The translations under genes and the position numbers were made by a program. Positions 34,392-46,534 of a stretch of DNA of 64,000 nucleotides are shown here, piece by piece. The stretch lies in contig AP026547.1 in assembly GCA_026075535.2 (NCBI GenBank), positions 4,216,001 through 4,280,000 on the forward strand. The letters are read 5' to 3'. This DNA is from Tricholoma matsutake (taxonomy: Eukaryota; Basidiomycota; Agaricomycetes; Agaricales; Tricholomataceae). The stretch's first letter is position 1. Every line of letters begins with the position of its first letter. The notes below the pieces were generated by a model. It did no database searches. It saw only the letters and a list, made by a program, of their open reading frames with translations, and was not told where the DNA came from.

Positions 34392-36272
34392 ATAGATGAA
34401 TAGCGAGAGCCGAGCAAGAGTGCACGTCTATGCTGAAATTGAATCGAAAATCGACATGACTTTATACTCAACGGACAGACAATGGCATCTTTGGCGGTGG
34501 CCCTAACACCCCCAAAATTAAGTGATTGGAAGTACAAGGTGTAGAGGTCAAAGCTGTCGATCGCGATCTGGAGGGCAGGCCACCGAAGCACAGGAACATC
34601 GCATGCGTGTTCGGAAGTAAGTGGCCCCAGAAAAAAGGTTTTATGGCCAGTGCACTAGTGAATTGTCACGACGGCAAAGCAAGGCCTGCCAGTATCACCG
34701 AGGCCATTTACTTATTGACTCCATTTTTCACCAGTCAAGGGTTAAAATATTGATGGTCCATGCTTGCTCAGGGAAACCGTTAGTCCCCTTGATGATGACG
34801 CGAAAACACAAGCAGTACTAGAGTTATGCTAGAGTCCACAGGTCGAAAGCAGTAGGACTCACCGGGACAAATCAATTAATCACATGACAGTTCCCAGATC
34901 TTGACAAACGAGTTTTTTTTCAAACTTTCACTGTTTTCTTTGTCGTCGCGCCTGTCGTCAACGTTGCGTCACCTCAACTAGACTCTCCCCCACATCTCCC
35001 TGTATTTATTTCTAGTAAGATTAATATGTTCTATATCTTCTTTATCTGTGTATGTTGACTCTTTCCCCGAAGCCAATGGTGGTGTCCCACCTAGCGCGCA
35101 ACATGTTCAAGCCGAGAACACCCCAGGCCCAGCCAAGCCACATCTAGCCACTGCCACCACTGTCCTTGTGGTGAGGGTGGCATGCCACGACTGTGTCCGC
35201 TGACAACGACGAACTGTACGTGGGATCATGTATGAACATTCAACAAGTGATCGCGCAGTTGAAAGACAGAATGGGGAAGGCCAGATGGGGACTGCGATTG
35301 GGGTGGCAGGTGCTTATTGTGCTGCAGAAGATGTAAGGAAGTTTCTGCGGCCCGGGTTTGAAGTGATGAGTTCTCCTTCGCTCATATAGCTCAGCAGTGG
35401 ACATATGAATGTTTTTGGCTTCGTGTGTATCTCTATGTACATATATTGTTGTGTTCTAGAGGCCTCTCAGACTGAAAAATCTGGTTTTACAACCTATGTA
35501 TGCTGATACCCAGGGACTTCAGTCTTCAGTCTATAATCCAAGGCTACTTCATGAAATTTGCCATGAAGTCATGTGATCTGTCCTACTGCGGGTGTTCCAG
35601 GTCCTTTCATCCAGTTAGGTAGATTCCCACGATCAACGCCATCGGCCACGCTCTCATCGTTTGCCACGACGACAGCAAGAATGTTCACAAATTTGATTGT
35701 ACTAGATAGAATAAGTTAAGATCATATATCTTTGAAAATTACACTGAGCCTCTGCTCGCTGTGCACGATGATGACGAATTGTCGGTGGATTTTCGGATAA
35801 AGAAAATAATAATATGCAAGGGTGCTCGGGAATCGAAAAAAAATATATACAGGTCGATTTTTCTGGACTAACTACGTAATCAGGCACAATTCCCAAAATG
35901 GTAATATGATGTCACTTCCGCGGGCGCTTTGCCCGCGCTGGCCCCCAGATGCCTCACAAGCCTCGCAAATCCATTTTGTTGGAGGTGTTCGAGCGCTATG
36001 CACTCAAGGTGATACTGTAGAATATGATGGTACATCAATAATATACGTCTACAGTGTCTAAAACCAATCTAAAACAAGAGATATCAAATTTTGCCCAACC
36101 GGGTCCACGTCCGGCATTCATTCCCGAGTAATATGCGTCATATTCTCACCATATTATTATTAATCATTGAGAAGTTACTAGCGCCGGAGACTGCCGTATA
36201 CCTATCAATGAAGTTCAAAGTTTTCTAGCTTTCATCGACATCCCTCGACTCTACCACTTTCTCGGCTTCATT
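34392..36272. other. Long intergenic region without recognised gene
   Basis: 1.9 kb. It contains the minus-strand TATA box of the C2H2 gene (34461-34466) and a perfect GC hairpin (CGCGGGC-GCTTT-GCCCGCG, 35919-35937). A GC-richer stretch at about 35060-35350 has no continuous frame. No tRNA or repeat boundary is recognised. It ends at the beta-tubulin start. Confidence 0.5.
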
Positions 36273-38945
36273 ATGCCTTCCTCACGAGAAATTATCAACA
36301 TCCAGGTATAATCCAAGTCATCTGCTTGGAAATGCATACTGAATACAGTATCTGTGCAGGCTGGTCAGGCTGGGAACCAAGTACGCGTAATCCAATAATC
36401 GATCGTTGACCTTCAACTTTCCAAGCAGTTTCTAGGTCGGAGAAGCCTTTTGGAAGATGCTATTAGCTGAGCACGGTCTTGATCAAGCTGGGGTACAGTG
36501 GTTAAGTGATTTGAATCATTTTTCATGACTTTGAAATTATTTCGCAGATGTACAAAGGGTCCGACCCATTGCAGCTCCAACGGGTATGTTTCGTAGTCAA
36601 GCAGTGTTTTGTAGCTGAATAAAGGGCTAGACGGGGGTTTACTTCACTGAAGTTGAATCAACGGAAGGAACTCAAGGAACCAAATTCGTTCCCCGGAGCA
36701 TACAAGTCGATCTAGAAGCAGGCGTTTGTGACCGAGTTTGTTGGACCTCACTAAGGACGTGAGGGTATACTGACGTCCACTCAGCTCCGTAGCGGATCGC
36801 TTGGCGCATTATTTCGTCCAGACACATATATACACGGAGAGTCTGGCGCGGGGAACATCTGGGCGAAGGGATGTGAGTATTCTAAGTTTGTTGCTGTTCT
36901 CTGACTCAATTCAACGATGTAGTTTACACTGAGGGTAAGATATTTGGCTGGGTGTCAATTACATTTCTCTTATCGGCTAGCAGGCGCTGAACTCATCGAC
37001 TCGATCCTGGTATGGGATCAATAGATTTGGCTGTCCGATATCTGATTCCCTTGTTAATAGGATACTGCGAGACGGCAAGCAGAGTCGTGTGATGCACTTC
37101 AAGGCTTCCAAATCTTACACTCGCTTGGTGGAGGGACTGGTGCTGGTCTTGGAAGTTTATTGTTGTCGAAGATACGCGAAGTCCGTTTTAATTTTCTCCC
37201 GTGGTATTGAGCTGATGGCCAGATTACCAGGAATTCCCAGACCGAATGGTGGCTACATTTTCTATCTTCCCATCCCCAAAGGTCGGTACGAAGTAGTGGG
37301 TTTTGGCCTAATTTGACCTCGTGAAACCTTTCTCCAGGTGTCGGAAACGGTCATAGAGGTGAGCAGGTTACGTTGTGACGTCAGGATCATCCTCGACCAT
37401 CTTTAGCCTTACAATGCCATGCTTTCTGTGCACCAACTGGTCGATAACGGAGATCTTACTGTCTGTATCGATAACGAAGCTCTGTGAGTATTTTGCTTTA
37501 TTTCTATCTGAATTTCGCCACTTAGATCAAACAGCTACGACATCAGCGTGAACACATTAAAGAACCCGAGTCCGTCTTTCGAGAATTTGAATGAAGTACG
37601 CGGTTTTTAGTTGCTTAATTCGATCACATCAATACTTTGAGCTTGCAGTTAATTGCCCGAGTCATGTGTGGCGTGAGCACTAGCTTGCGATTTCCCGGAC
37701 AGTTAAATGGGTTGGTTGTCTCTTTAATGTGCAGAATGTACAATTCTCATGCTGTCGTTCCAGAGATCTACGTAAACTTGGAATGAATCTCATACCGTTT
37801 CCACGCGTATGTTTTGCCGTACAATCGACAATTTTTTGTACCTTGATTGACTTCGAACGTAGCTGCATTTCCTCATGCCAAGCTACGCGCCGTTTTATAG
37901 TGTAGGGTCACGCGCTTTTCAGAAAAACTCAGTACCTGAGTTAACCAAAGCGTAGGCTTACAAATGCTACATTGTTCAAGACAGCTGACAAGTCATGTTT
38001 AGGTTGTTCGATCGCAGAAATTTACTGGTGGCCTGTGATCCTAGTCATGGGTACGTCATTAATGCCATCACCCGCGCCAGGAATATATGTCGATACGCTT
38101 GCCAGCCGCTACCTTACTGCAGCAACTATCTTTCGCGGAAGGATCTCTTCTCGTGAAGTAAGTCTCTCGGTTTGATATACAACGAACCCGATGACATTTG
38201 CATAACAACAGGCCGAAGTATGTGTCGAACGCCGCAGTCGACGAGCATCTCTGATGTCGATTACAGGTTTCTGTTCGTGACCTGCAAAACAGAGGATCCC
38301 TTCAATTTGTTGAGTAAGCTTCGCTTCATAATGACACTGTCGTCTCATGATCACTGATTTCCCTTCGTAGATGGATTCCTGATAACGTATCTGTATCTCT
38401 GGTGTCCGTTCCCCCCGTTGGCCAGTCTTCTGTACGTGTTTCTGGAATCTGGACTTCTTCCAATATGCCCTTGCCCATGCATGAATCAGGCGGCAATTGC
38501 GCTCTCAAATTCTACCGCTATCCAACAGGTTTTCAAAAGGACTGCCGAGACTGTCAGTTCATCTTTATGATGCATAGCTAACTTACTCAATGATAATTCA
38601 GTTCACGGCGATGTTCAAACGACGCGCCTTCTTGCATTGGTGGAGTCTCATTCGTATTGTCTCGACTTGCTTTCTAACGTTTCTCAGGTATACTGGAGAG
38701 GGCATGGATGTGATGGAATTTTCCGAAGCGGAAAGCAATACCAGGGATTTGATGTAAGTTTGGTCACATCGTTCATAGCAATTGCTCATGTGATGCTTGC
38801 CTGCGTTCATACAGTTCCGAGTATCAGCAGGTGGGACTGTGTTGTATACCTATGCTTTGATCTAATATATTCTCCTTAGTACCAAGAAGCCGGCACTGAT
38901 AACGATGTGGAGGAAGAAGCCGGTGAAGAAGTTGATGTACAATAA
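36273..38945 (+). CDS. Divergent beta-tubulin with about 26 exons
   Basis: Junctions traced through the whole span give an uninterrupted 454-aa protein in about 26 exons, near the usual 445-450. Hallmarks: [16 protein letters not shown] at the start, the nucleotide loop [13 protein letters not shown] (canonical GGGTGSGMGT), [21 protein letters not shown], the M-loop neighbourhood [66 protein letters not shown] and an acidic tail. Beta-tubulin polymerises with alpha-tubulin into microtubules. Oddities: it begins MPSSREI rather than MREI, Cys12 of QAGQCGNQ is Ala, and many conserved positions differ. It is therefore probably a specialised paralogue, not the main beta-tubulin. A 6-nt exon (38212-38217) is required. 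No frame-breaking change is seen. Confidence 0.85.
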
Positions 38946-39350
38946 CACCCCTGTCTCAGATGAAGACTCCCTCAGAGTGCTCGTCATCTATTCTAGGATT
39001 AATTTAATGTTGACTCCATTTAGTCTTTAAAATGCTAGTGATTTCTTTGTTTTCCACCATTCAATCTACCATGATGCTGATTCCTTTGGGATTCCTGAAT
39101 GTATGTTCAATTACGATTTGTGAGGACTTCCAGGGACTTCCCTTTGTAAATCCAATGGCACTTTTTTGATTATGTAAGTAATATGTACATATTGGTTCAC
39201 GCGATGCCTCGCCGCCTCGGGCCGTCCCCAGTCGGAGAAATATCGGATCGTATCACATGGTGCTGGACAAAGGCACATGAATAGAGGAACCCCTCAGGTT
39301 AAATAGATGCTGGAAGGTGAACAAAGCATACCGGTATCTGATCCTTCGCC
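38946..39350. other. Intergenic region, tubulin to DUF1479 gene
   Basis: 405 bp without a gene. A TTAAATAG TATA-like element lies at about 39299-39306, some 45 bp before the next ATG. A GC-rich patch (CCTCGCCGCCTCGGGCC) lies near 39207. Confidence 0.45.
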
Positions 39351-41054
39351 ATGTCTGAAGCCCTACCACCTCGCTTTCTTGATTTGAAGAAAGAGATTGC
39401 GTCGAGTTACCCTGATTTCGCAGAGAGGGCGACTAAAACGTGGACCGGGATCCTGGAACAACTTAGGAAAGTCAATGTCGACATCGCGAAGGCTGGTTCT
39501 GATGTCAAGTTATTTATTTCATCGTGGTTACTCTGGTCTTACTGAGACGACTACAGTACATTCCTCAAGTTAACTTCGCCGACCTGAACAAGCTCACCGA
39601 GCAGGATATCGAGAAGATCAAACGTCGAGGAAGCGTTGTTATAAGGGATGTAGTTGACGATGCACAGGCTATTCAGTGGAGGAAATCTCTCGAAGAATTC
39701 GTCAAGGCAAATCCTGACGTCGAAGGTTAGCCTCTGTTGGCGCTGCCTTGAGTTACCGAACGTATTGCTTTTCATATAGGCAAACCGGCTGGCAATAAAC
39801 AGTTTTTTGAGCTCTAGTAAGCCTACCCTTCATCAATCTTTCCATCGTACTTATAAGACTCACTCAAGCTGGACCAAGTCTCAAGTACAAGCTCGATCTC
39901 ACCCCAATGTCCTTGCTGCATCGGTGTGGCTTAACAATCTCTACGGAAAGAAGGGACAAGACATCGAAGGGGTTGATTTATCTACTCCCCTCAGCTACGC
40001 AGACCGTTTCCGTATCAGACACCCTGGTGGTCAATGGAATGCTCATCCTCCTCATATCGATGGTCTGTTTAGTGATTATTGTATCTGTCTTCAACATTGA
40101 CGCGAACGCGCAGGGGGTGCGATTGAAAGATGGGAAGATCTTCAATACAGAAATTGTTTCTCCGCCATTTTGTCGGGCAATTGGCATCTTCATGATCCGT
40201 ATGAACTGGAGAGCCGGCTTAACGCCCGAAGTTCGCTTTATGGACGGCCGAGCCAAGTAAGCATGTTGTCATACGAGGAAAGCGCCTTCAATATATCCTT
40301 TTAGTCTACTGTTTTCAGAACGTTCCAAGGCTGGATGGCCATGAGGTTCAACATCATTCCTTTTGATTATCAGTCAACTCACATTGTCTTTTTTAGCGAA
40401 ACTGCTCCCACACAAGGAACCTTGAAAGTGTTTCCCGACATCATCTTGTCCAATGCATATATCATCTTACGTCCGTTTTTCCGCCCCATCGTCTCGGCTG
40501 ACTCGGGCGATATTCTCGATGCCAAGAATTGGGAGTTCGGTGAGACTTCCCACATCTGGTTGTGATTCATATTGTTAATGTCCACATTATAGATATATCG
40601 AGCTCAGATTTCCCCGGAATCTACCCCCTAGGTAGTGGTTATGCAGGCCCTAGTCCGACGCCAACCCTTCATCCCCATCTTCAGTTGGACGAGACGATGA
40701 CTTCGATGCCGAAGGTTAACCCTGGGGACACCGTCTTCTGGCATTGCGATGCAATACATTCCGTGGAGCGGGAACATACTGGAACAGAAGATTCTGCAGG
40801 TATGGCATCGTCAGTTACTGTATACTCTGCACAGCTAACATGCTTCCTCAGTAATGTATATTCCAGCCGTCCCGCTGACTCCTCAGAACCAAGCATATAT
40901 CGAGCGGCAGAGGGAAAGTTTCCTTCAAGGGAAACGCCCACCTGATTTTCCCCAAGGCAGAGGCGAAGATCAGTTCATTGGTGTGGCAGGAATCGATGAT
41001 ATATCTGCTCCGTTGGGAAGAAGGGCAATGGGATTCCCGATCGCAGTCGCATGA
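39351..41054 (+). CDS. DUF1479-family oxygenase-like protein
   Basis: Nine exons (39351-39503, 39557-39725, 39780-39816, 39869-40062, 40114-40256, 40305-40345, 40397-40539, 40593-40799, 40852-41054) total 1290 nt, 429 aa. The sequence follows the DUF1479 pattern: [14 protein letters not shown] near residue 85, a metal-site-like HPPHIDGGAIERW (His-x-Asp), [35 protein letters not shown] (candidate distal His) and [14 protein letters not shown]1479 proteins are regarded as relatives of 2-oxoglutarate/Fe(II) oxygenases with unknown substrates. The 3' splice site at 40304 was chosen because it alone keeps the frame and the [10 protein letters not shown] junction. No targeting signal is seen. Confidence 0.85.
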
Positions 41055-41212
41055 CGGCTGAATGAAGATTCCATTTGACCCACGAACATATGTACTTCTA
41101 GTAATCTTGAATAAATTTGAGAATGGACAACTGAGATTTGGTTTTATTTGTTTTTATTTATGTAACGTTGCCCGGCATCCAATTGCTCCCAAGACTTTGC
41201 ATCTCGCGGACG

Positions 41213-41771
41213 ATGCGGCCTACTCTAAAAGGGCTGGCAAAATCTGTGGCGTCAAATCTTATAAACGTGCAAGCTGCTAGCGCGACACTCTATCCTCCGA
41301 TCCCGTATGGAATTCATATCCTTTCCAGCACCAATGCACTTACATTTGCAACAGGTTGTATCGGAGGCTCCTGCGTGCCCATCGATTTTTACCGACAGAG
41401 ATGAGGTCTCTGGGCGATGACTACGCGAAGGCTGGTTCGTATTTGAGACATGGCTCTTTGAAGTGCGATGCGATTCGCGTGAAATCATAGAATTTCGTCG
41501 ACATAAACAAGTAACCAATCCCGCGCATATTATTGGGTTCCTATCACAGTGGAAGATATATCTGGAGGAGTTGCCGCAGGATGCCGATGCGAAACGTTTC
41601 TCTGGGAAGAAGTTGGATGCAACATCTTTTGAGAAAGTAAGAACAAGGCAATTTTGAGCAACCTTCAACCAGTTTTGATGTTGCCAACAGATGTCCGCAG
41701 AGCAGCTGGGACAATTGTATGAGCTTATGCATGCGACTAAAGATGTTTGGAATCCAATAAAAGAGGAGTAA
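41213..41771 (+). CDS. SDHAF3: Succinate dehydrogenase assembly factor 3 (LYR protein)
   Basis: Four exons (41213-41304, 41355-41434, 41491-41636, 41691-41771) give 132 aa. The LYR-motif core PPIPLYRRLLRAHRFLP is followed by GDDYAKAEFRRHKQV and FLSQWKIYLEELPQD, the signature of Acn9/SDHAF3. The family acts in the mitochondrial matrix, helping iron-sulphur clusters reach the Sdh2 subunit of complex II. The N-terminus (MRPTLKGLAKSVASNL) is basic and lacks acidic residues, as expected for mitochondrial import. It starts 158 bp after the DUF1479 stop, in the same orientation. Confidence 0.93.
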
Positions 41772-42005
41772 GCCTGAGTTCTCACCAGCGTCAGGGCGGA
41801 GGTCCACTTGGCCGTTGGTGATCCGAATTCATCCTTGTTTTTCTATCTCATGACTAGTACGTATGATCAATGTGAAAGAGGACATAATTGGCGGGGATAC
41901 ACTGCATGTCACATGGCTATCGCCAAGTTTAATAGCATCCTGACATCTATGTAAGCCTTTGTTATTTAAAGGTTGCGGATCGGAGGGCATCTGAATCAAA
42001 TCGCC

Positions 42006-42852
42006 ATGGCCAACACTTCAGCGGTACGTTCCAGAATCACTGTGGAACTACGAGTAATGCTGTAGTTCATAGACCGTACCAAGTAACATCGCGCCGTACG
42101 CCAATCTTCCTTCGATCTGCTCTACACTTTTCGAAGCGAAGGCTCGGAAAGGTGCTCATGTGCTGAGCAAAATTGAAACCCTGCTAATATTTCATATTAT
42201 AAGGTTTGACCTTTGACCAAATCGCTAATGCAATTGGACGGGATGAAATCTGGGTAGCTGCTGCTTTCTATGGCCAGGTAAACATTAGATCTTCAAGGCT
42301 GCCAAGGTTGCTCATCTTTTATAGGCTAAGTTCTCTGCAGAAGAATTGAAGAAGATTTCGGAAGTTCTTGACATACCCCCTTCGACATCGTTCAATGAGA
42401 TAGGAGAGCACTGGTGGCCAAACCGTGGGTTGCAACCAATGCCGCCCACCGATCCTGTCATATATCGGCTTTTCGAGGTATACTCAACTCGTTTTACTCC
42501 TATATGATTGTAAACCTGCCCGCAGGGTGTCCTAGTATATGGACATGCTATCAAAGTATGTGCGTTTAACGTACTTCCTGTATAAGCATGTGACGTTTCA
42601 TCAATTTAGGCGGTAATTCATGAGAAGGTCTGCATTGGAGTTTCTTCATGTCTCCCCGTCCTGAATGTCCCTTTTTAGTTCGGAGATGGCATTATGTCTA
42701 TGATTGACTGCAAGATCACCCTTGACAAGAAACCAGATCCGAAAGGCGAACGTATGGTTCTCAGCTTTGAGTGCGTTCCTCGATAGTGTCTGTGTTTCCG
42801 CATGACTTACGGACTTTGCAGTGGAAAATGGTTGCCATATGCCAAATGGTAG
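42006..42852 (+). CDS. Cyanate hydratase (cyanase)
   Basis: Eight exons (42006-42023, 42073-42151, 42204-42277, 42325-42477, 42526-42555, 42610-42627, 42679-42770, 42822-42852) give 164 aa, the usual cyanase length. The N-terminal helix-turn-helix-like part (KGLTFDQIANAIGRDEIWVAAAFYGQ) is followed by the catalytic part VIYRLFEGVLVYGHAIKAVI and EKFGDGIMSMIDCKI. The Arg, Glu and Ser known as catalytic in the bacterial enzyme are all present. Cyanase converts cyanate and bicarbonate to ammonia and CO2, for detoxification or nitrogen supply; the family works as a decamer in the cytosol. Exon 6 is only 18 nt. Confidence 0.95.
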
Positions 42853-43375
42853 AGCTTTTCGCCGGAGCTTTGTATAACAAATGTATTATCCCTTTTGACG
42901 AATGATATGTAATCCCTATTCTGATTGTGAGGCGGTATTTGAGTCTCCCGTTCCCCCGATCACAGTGAATGGTGCGCATAATCCATCATTCTTTGCACGA
43001 AGGTTAATAATGATCGCTTTCAATTGCAAGCAGACTTTGGGCTACTTTGGGAAGTCAGGCGTTGGATCTCTACACATGGTAGTACAAAGGGAACAGCCAC
43101 CGACACAAAGCGAAGGCCACTCGTTCAAAAGGATTCAGATAGGAGGCAAGTTCTTTCACTGTTGTGGTATATATATATGGCCCTTTTGAAGACGAATGCC
43201 CTGCTTTTCCAATTGTCTATCTGACCGTTGATCGGTCAACACAAGCTTCTTCCTTGTGATTCAAAACACCTAGATCGTTCTTTGGATAACAAGGCCTGGA
43301 GCTAGTATGACTTCGTTGCTTTCAATGGTACGAGAGTCACCGGTTTCCGCTTAATAGATAGGAACATACTTACCT
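42853..43375. other. Intergenic region, cyanase to C2H2 gene
   Basis: 523 bp with no convincing gene. An open stretch at 42902-43189 has no recognisable content. A short (TA)n run lies near 43170. Confidence 0.45.
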
Positions 43376-44493
43376 ATGTGGAATGTTCAGGCAGATGCCC
43401 CATGGGCATCGAATGATCCTTTCTCCGCTTCTCTCCTACCTCCAAGCGAGATATCCACATTCTTTGACTCCTTTGCAACATCACAATACCCATGGGCAAC
43501 GCAAAATACCTTTAATACGAGCTGTCAGAGCTCGCCTATATTACAGAACTTTCCCCCTGTGCCTGCGGATGACGGATTCTGCTACCCGTTAACGAGCCCG
43601 CTGCAGTCCCCCGACTTTCCTTTCTTCTTGGACATCGAACCTGACAAGACTACGTACGAAACATGCTATGACGAATTCATGGAGTTTAAGTTGGCTGTGA
43701 TTCGAGAGATTCTTAACAGAGGGTCGAGGGTATGTTCCTTTACCAGCCTTCAGTAAAATCAACTGTTATTTACGAGCATTTTATTCAGCTCATGTCCGCC
43801 ATGTCCACACCGGATAGCGATATTTCCGATTCTCCAGGTTCCTCCCCGCCTTCATCACCACCTTCCTCGGTCTCTTCTACGCCTTCCACCAGTTACAGCA
43901 ATTCTTCATCCGCCTGCCACACTCCAGAACGTGGGAGAACTCCGCACGTAGCTGTCGCCGACAACGACTCTGATACAGAGGACGCCAAAGACGGTGACTA
44001 TCTGCCGTTTGAGTTCCATCATTCATCACCCCCAATATGCCGACGACTGTTCGGCACGAAGCCGGAATCCCAGAAACACTCCGAACCAAAGAAGAAGAGA
44101 AAAGCCACATACACCTTTGTTCGTTTTTTTTTATCGACTTCGGCGCTATCTCTCATATCGTATCAGGAACAACCACTCAACAAGCGCCAAAAGTATGATA
44201 CAGACGTTATTTGCAGGATCCTGGGCTGTCGGCATGTTTCCAAGACAAGATATGAGTGTTTCAAACATCGAGAAACGCATTTCCCAGGCCGTTTTCAATG
44301 CCCACAGCCGGATTGCCGGAAGATATTTGTTCGCAGTTCGTCGTTGAGCCGTCATTTGAAGCGCGAACGAGATAGAGCCTGTGGGATTTTTGCAGGACCT
44401 CAGGCTAAATGGGGAGTAGGACTGATTAATTTCGAACTCTTTCCGCCGCCCTGGCTGGCTCCAGGATACCTAGACGATATTTCTGATACATAA
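43376..44493 (+). CDS. C2H2 zinc-finger transcription factor candidate
   Basis: Three exons (43376-43729, 43789-44118, 44167-44493) give 336 aa. The N-terminal third is Pro/Ser/Phe-rich; the middle is a Ser/Pro run (SPPSSPPSSVSSTPSTSYSN) with acidic DNDSDTEDAKDGD and a basic patch KPESQKHSEPKKKRK (likely nuclear signal). The C-terminal fingers are CRILGCRHVSKTRYECFKHRETH and CPQPDCRKIFVRSSSLSRHLKRERDRAC. The second finger ends in Cys rather than His, a common fungal variant. Targets are unknown. It is followed after 85 bp by another gene on the same strand. Confidence 0.8.
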
Positions 44494-44578
44494 TTGCTTG
44501 TTGTTGTTGTTGGTGACCAAATGATGCCAAACAACCTTGAACTCCTATATCAACATTGAGCCCGAGCTGGCTATAGCC

Positions 44579-46365
44579 ATGCATTGTTCTACCACTACTT
44601 ATCTTTCAGTCCCTATTCTTGAGTCGCTGGCGCACTCAAGCTCTTCTTCCTCTTCCGCGTCTTCTAGGTCTTCATTCTCACTATTCGACACAGATCCGCA
44701 GAGGTCTGACACACAGACAGATGTGTCCCCACCTCAATCACCAGATGTTTCTGTGTGGCTACCCTTGAAATCTCTACCTGACCGTGTCTCCCGCTTGGCT
44801 TTGGACACTACACCTAAGCAGCGAATGTTCAGACAAGGAAACGAATGGCTGAACACAACAGACGATATTGGCTACGAATCTGAGCATGAAAACTGTATAA
44901 GCACAGCATGGAGAGACCGGCTCAAAGTTCTGACTAGAAAAAGAGGGGTTCCTTCTGTATATCAAGGTGTGGATATGACGTCGTCTACTTCAGAAGACGA
45001 TGTCTGCGACTTTCCTGCTCGAGATGTACGTTCATTTCAACGCTTGTTCCACGACCATCCCATTTAACACATTGACAATGTTAGACTGAAAGCGGTATCT
45101 TTTCTCCCGCTATTCACTGCAGTTCATTTGGCTCTAGAACTATTGGCCACAGTAGCGCTTTTCCATCGCCAACATTACGCAAGGAAGTCATTGGTCTTGG
45201 ACTTGATCTTGGTCTCCATGGGCTATTTGGGGGAGCGATCTCTGTCGATCACTCGCTTGGGTCTACTTCAACAACACGTTCTGCATGTCCTCCGAAACCC
45301 CGTCTTTTACCAGTTCTTGATGCTGCATCTCCCTCTCCTATTGTTTTTCTTCCTAGTCCTGTTGTTGTTCTTGGACTAGATGCATCAGATAGAATGCTCA
45401 CAACGTCTGCTATTTCGCCTACGCCTCTTCCAAATGAATTGACTCCTCAACTGCCTCCTTCTCCTGCGGGCCTGGCGGTTGAGAATATACGGGAACTGAA
45501 CAGCGTAAATCCAGTAAAGGAGGTCAATTCGTCGATTTCGGAGTTTTCAAGGGAAGTCCCCACCGGCAACTGCACAATTAATCAACAAAATACTCTAGAG
45601 TCAGCCTCAGGCAATACCTCCGCTAATGGAAGCCAGAAGATAGGGCAAACCTCTGGTCTCGTAATAAACTCTGGCGTGGGTGGCCCTCTATCCCAAGCCG
45701 TTGCATTTGCATCGATTCCTTTTTACTCTGCTCAGCCACGCCCAAAGAAATCTGCAACTGGCCTCGGTCTGGGACGTCCAGCTGGTCTGGGCCAACGTCC
45801 ACAAGTGGAAAGTGCTTCTCAATTGGAAAATTTATCCCGATCGAATTGTGTGGCAGGAAAGGACACAATTCGTGGCAACTCCAACTTTGCTTCTCCACCT
45901 TCCCCGTGCTCTCCGAGTCGTCAAAGGATCACAGCGGGCGCGAAGCGTCTTTTCAAGCCACTACTTAACCGCCGCCTGTACGCTATTCCGGAAGTCGTCT
46001 CACCCCCCTGTATCTCTCCGACAGGAATGTCTGCTGGTAGAATTCCGTGTGCTATCAAGTTTTGTTCTGAGAAACGAGAAGAACGGACGAGAACGTTCAT
46101 AAAGCGAAAAGGCTGGACAAATATGACCTCCCGTCCTTTTTCATCTGACGCTAGCGTAAGAGCCCATTTACCGCCATCCGGGTCACGTCCAGCGATAAGG
46201 CTGTCTCGATCCGGTTCCCTTGAATCCCCGAAGTTACGTTTGAAGCATGAGTCGTCGCGAAGGTTTCCTGTTCTTATACGCCCTGACGTGTCTCAGAAAT
46301 TCAATTTTGTGAAGAGGGGGCAATTGGGAGTTAATCCTTGGAGTGGACTGCGTAGTTTGTTTTAG
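44579..46365 (+). CDS. Serine/proline-rich orphan protein
   Basis: Two exons (44579-45025, 45085-46365) joined by a GTACGT...GTTAG intron give 575 aa. The start chosen is the first ATG (MHCSTTTYLSV); an upstream in-frame TTG is not a plausible start. The protein is low in complexity, with a Ser run (SSSSSSSASSRSSFSLF), a moderately conserved-looking block DVSVWLPLKSLPDRVSRLAL...NEWLNTTDDIGYESE, and a basic C-terminus ending GVNPWSGLRSLF. No known domain, signal peptide or membrane segment is visible. Probably a fungal-specific disordered protein; its position right after the zinc-finger gene does not establish a functional link. Confidence 0.65.
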
Positions 46366-46534
46366 ATATCCAGACATGACAGTAGATTTTGCCTGTAGTG
46401 AGTAGTAACTTCAGTTGCCCCTATCGATGTTTATCCCTTATTTGGGTGCATCCAGGCCTTATCGATTAGTTCTCGGAAAGTTCAATATTTTCGCGGCATT
46501 TACTACCTTTCGTTCGTCATCGCTCGCTCTCTCT

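Noticed and set aside
36273..38945. Beta-tubulin as a pseudogene
   Set aside because: Naive translation shows stops, but hand-placed GT-AG introns remove them all and give a near-standard length.
40257..40310. 3' splice site of the DUF1479 gene at 40318 (TTTTCAG)
   Set aside because: It breaks the frame; the site at 40304 keeps the frame and the family-like [10 protein letters not shown].
44537..44578. Upstream TTG as start of the serine-rich gene
   Set aside because: Nuclear fungal genes rarely start at TTG; the first ATG is at 44579.
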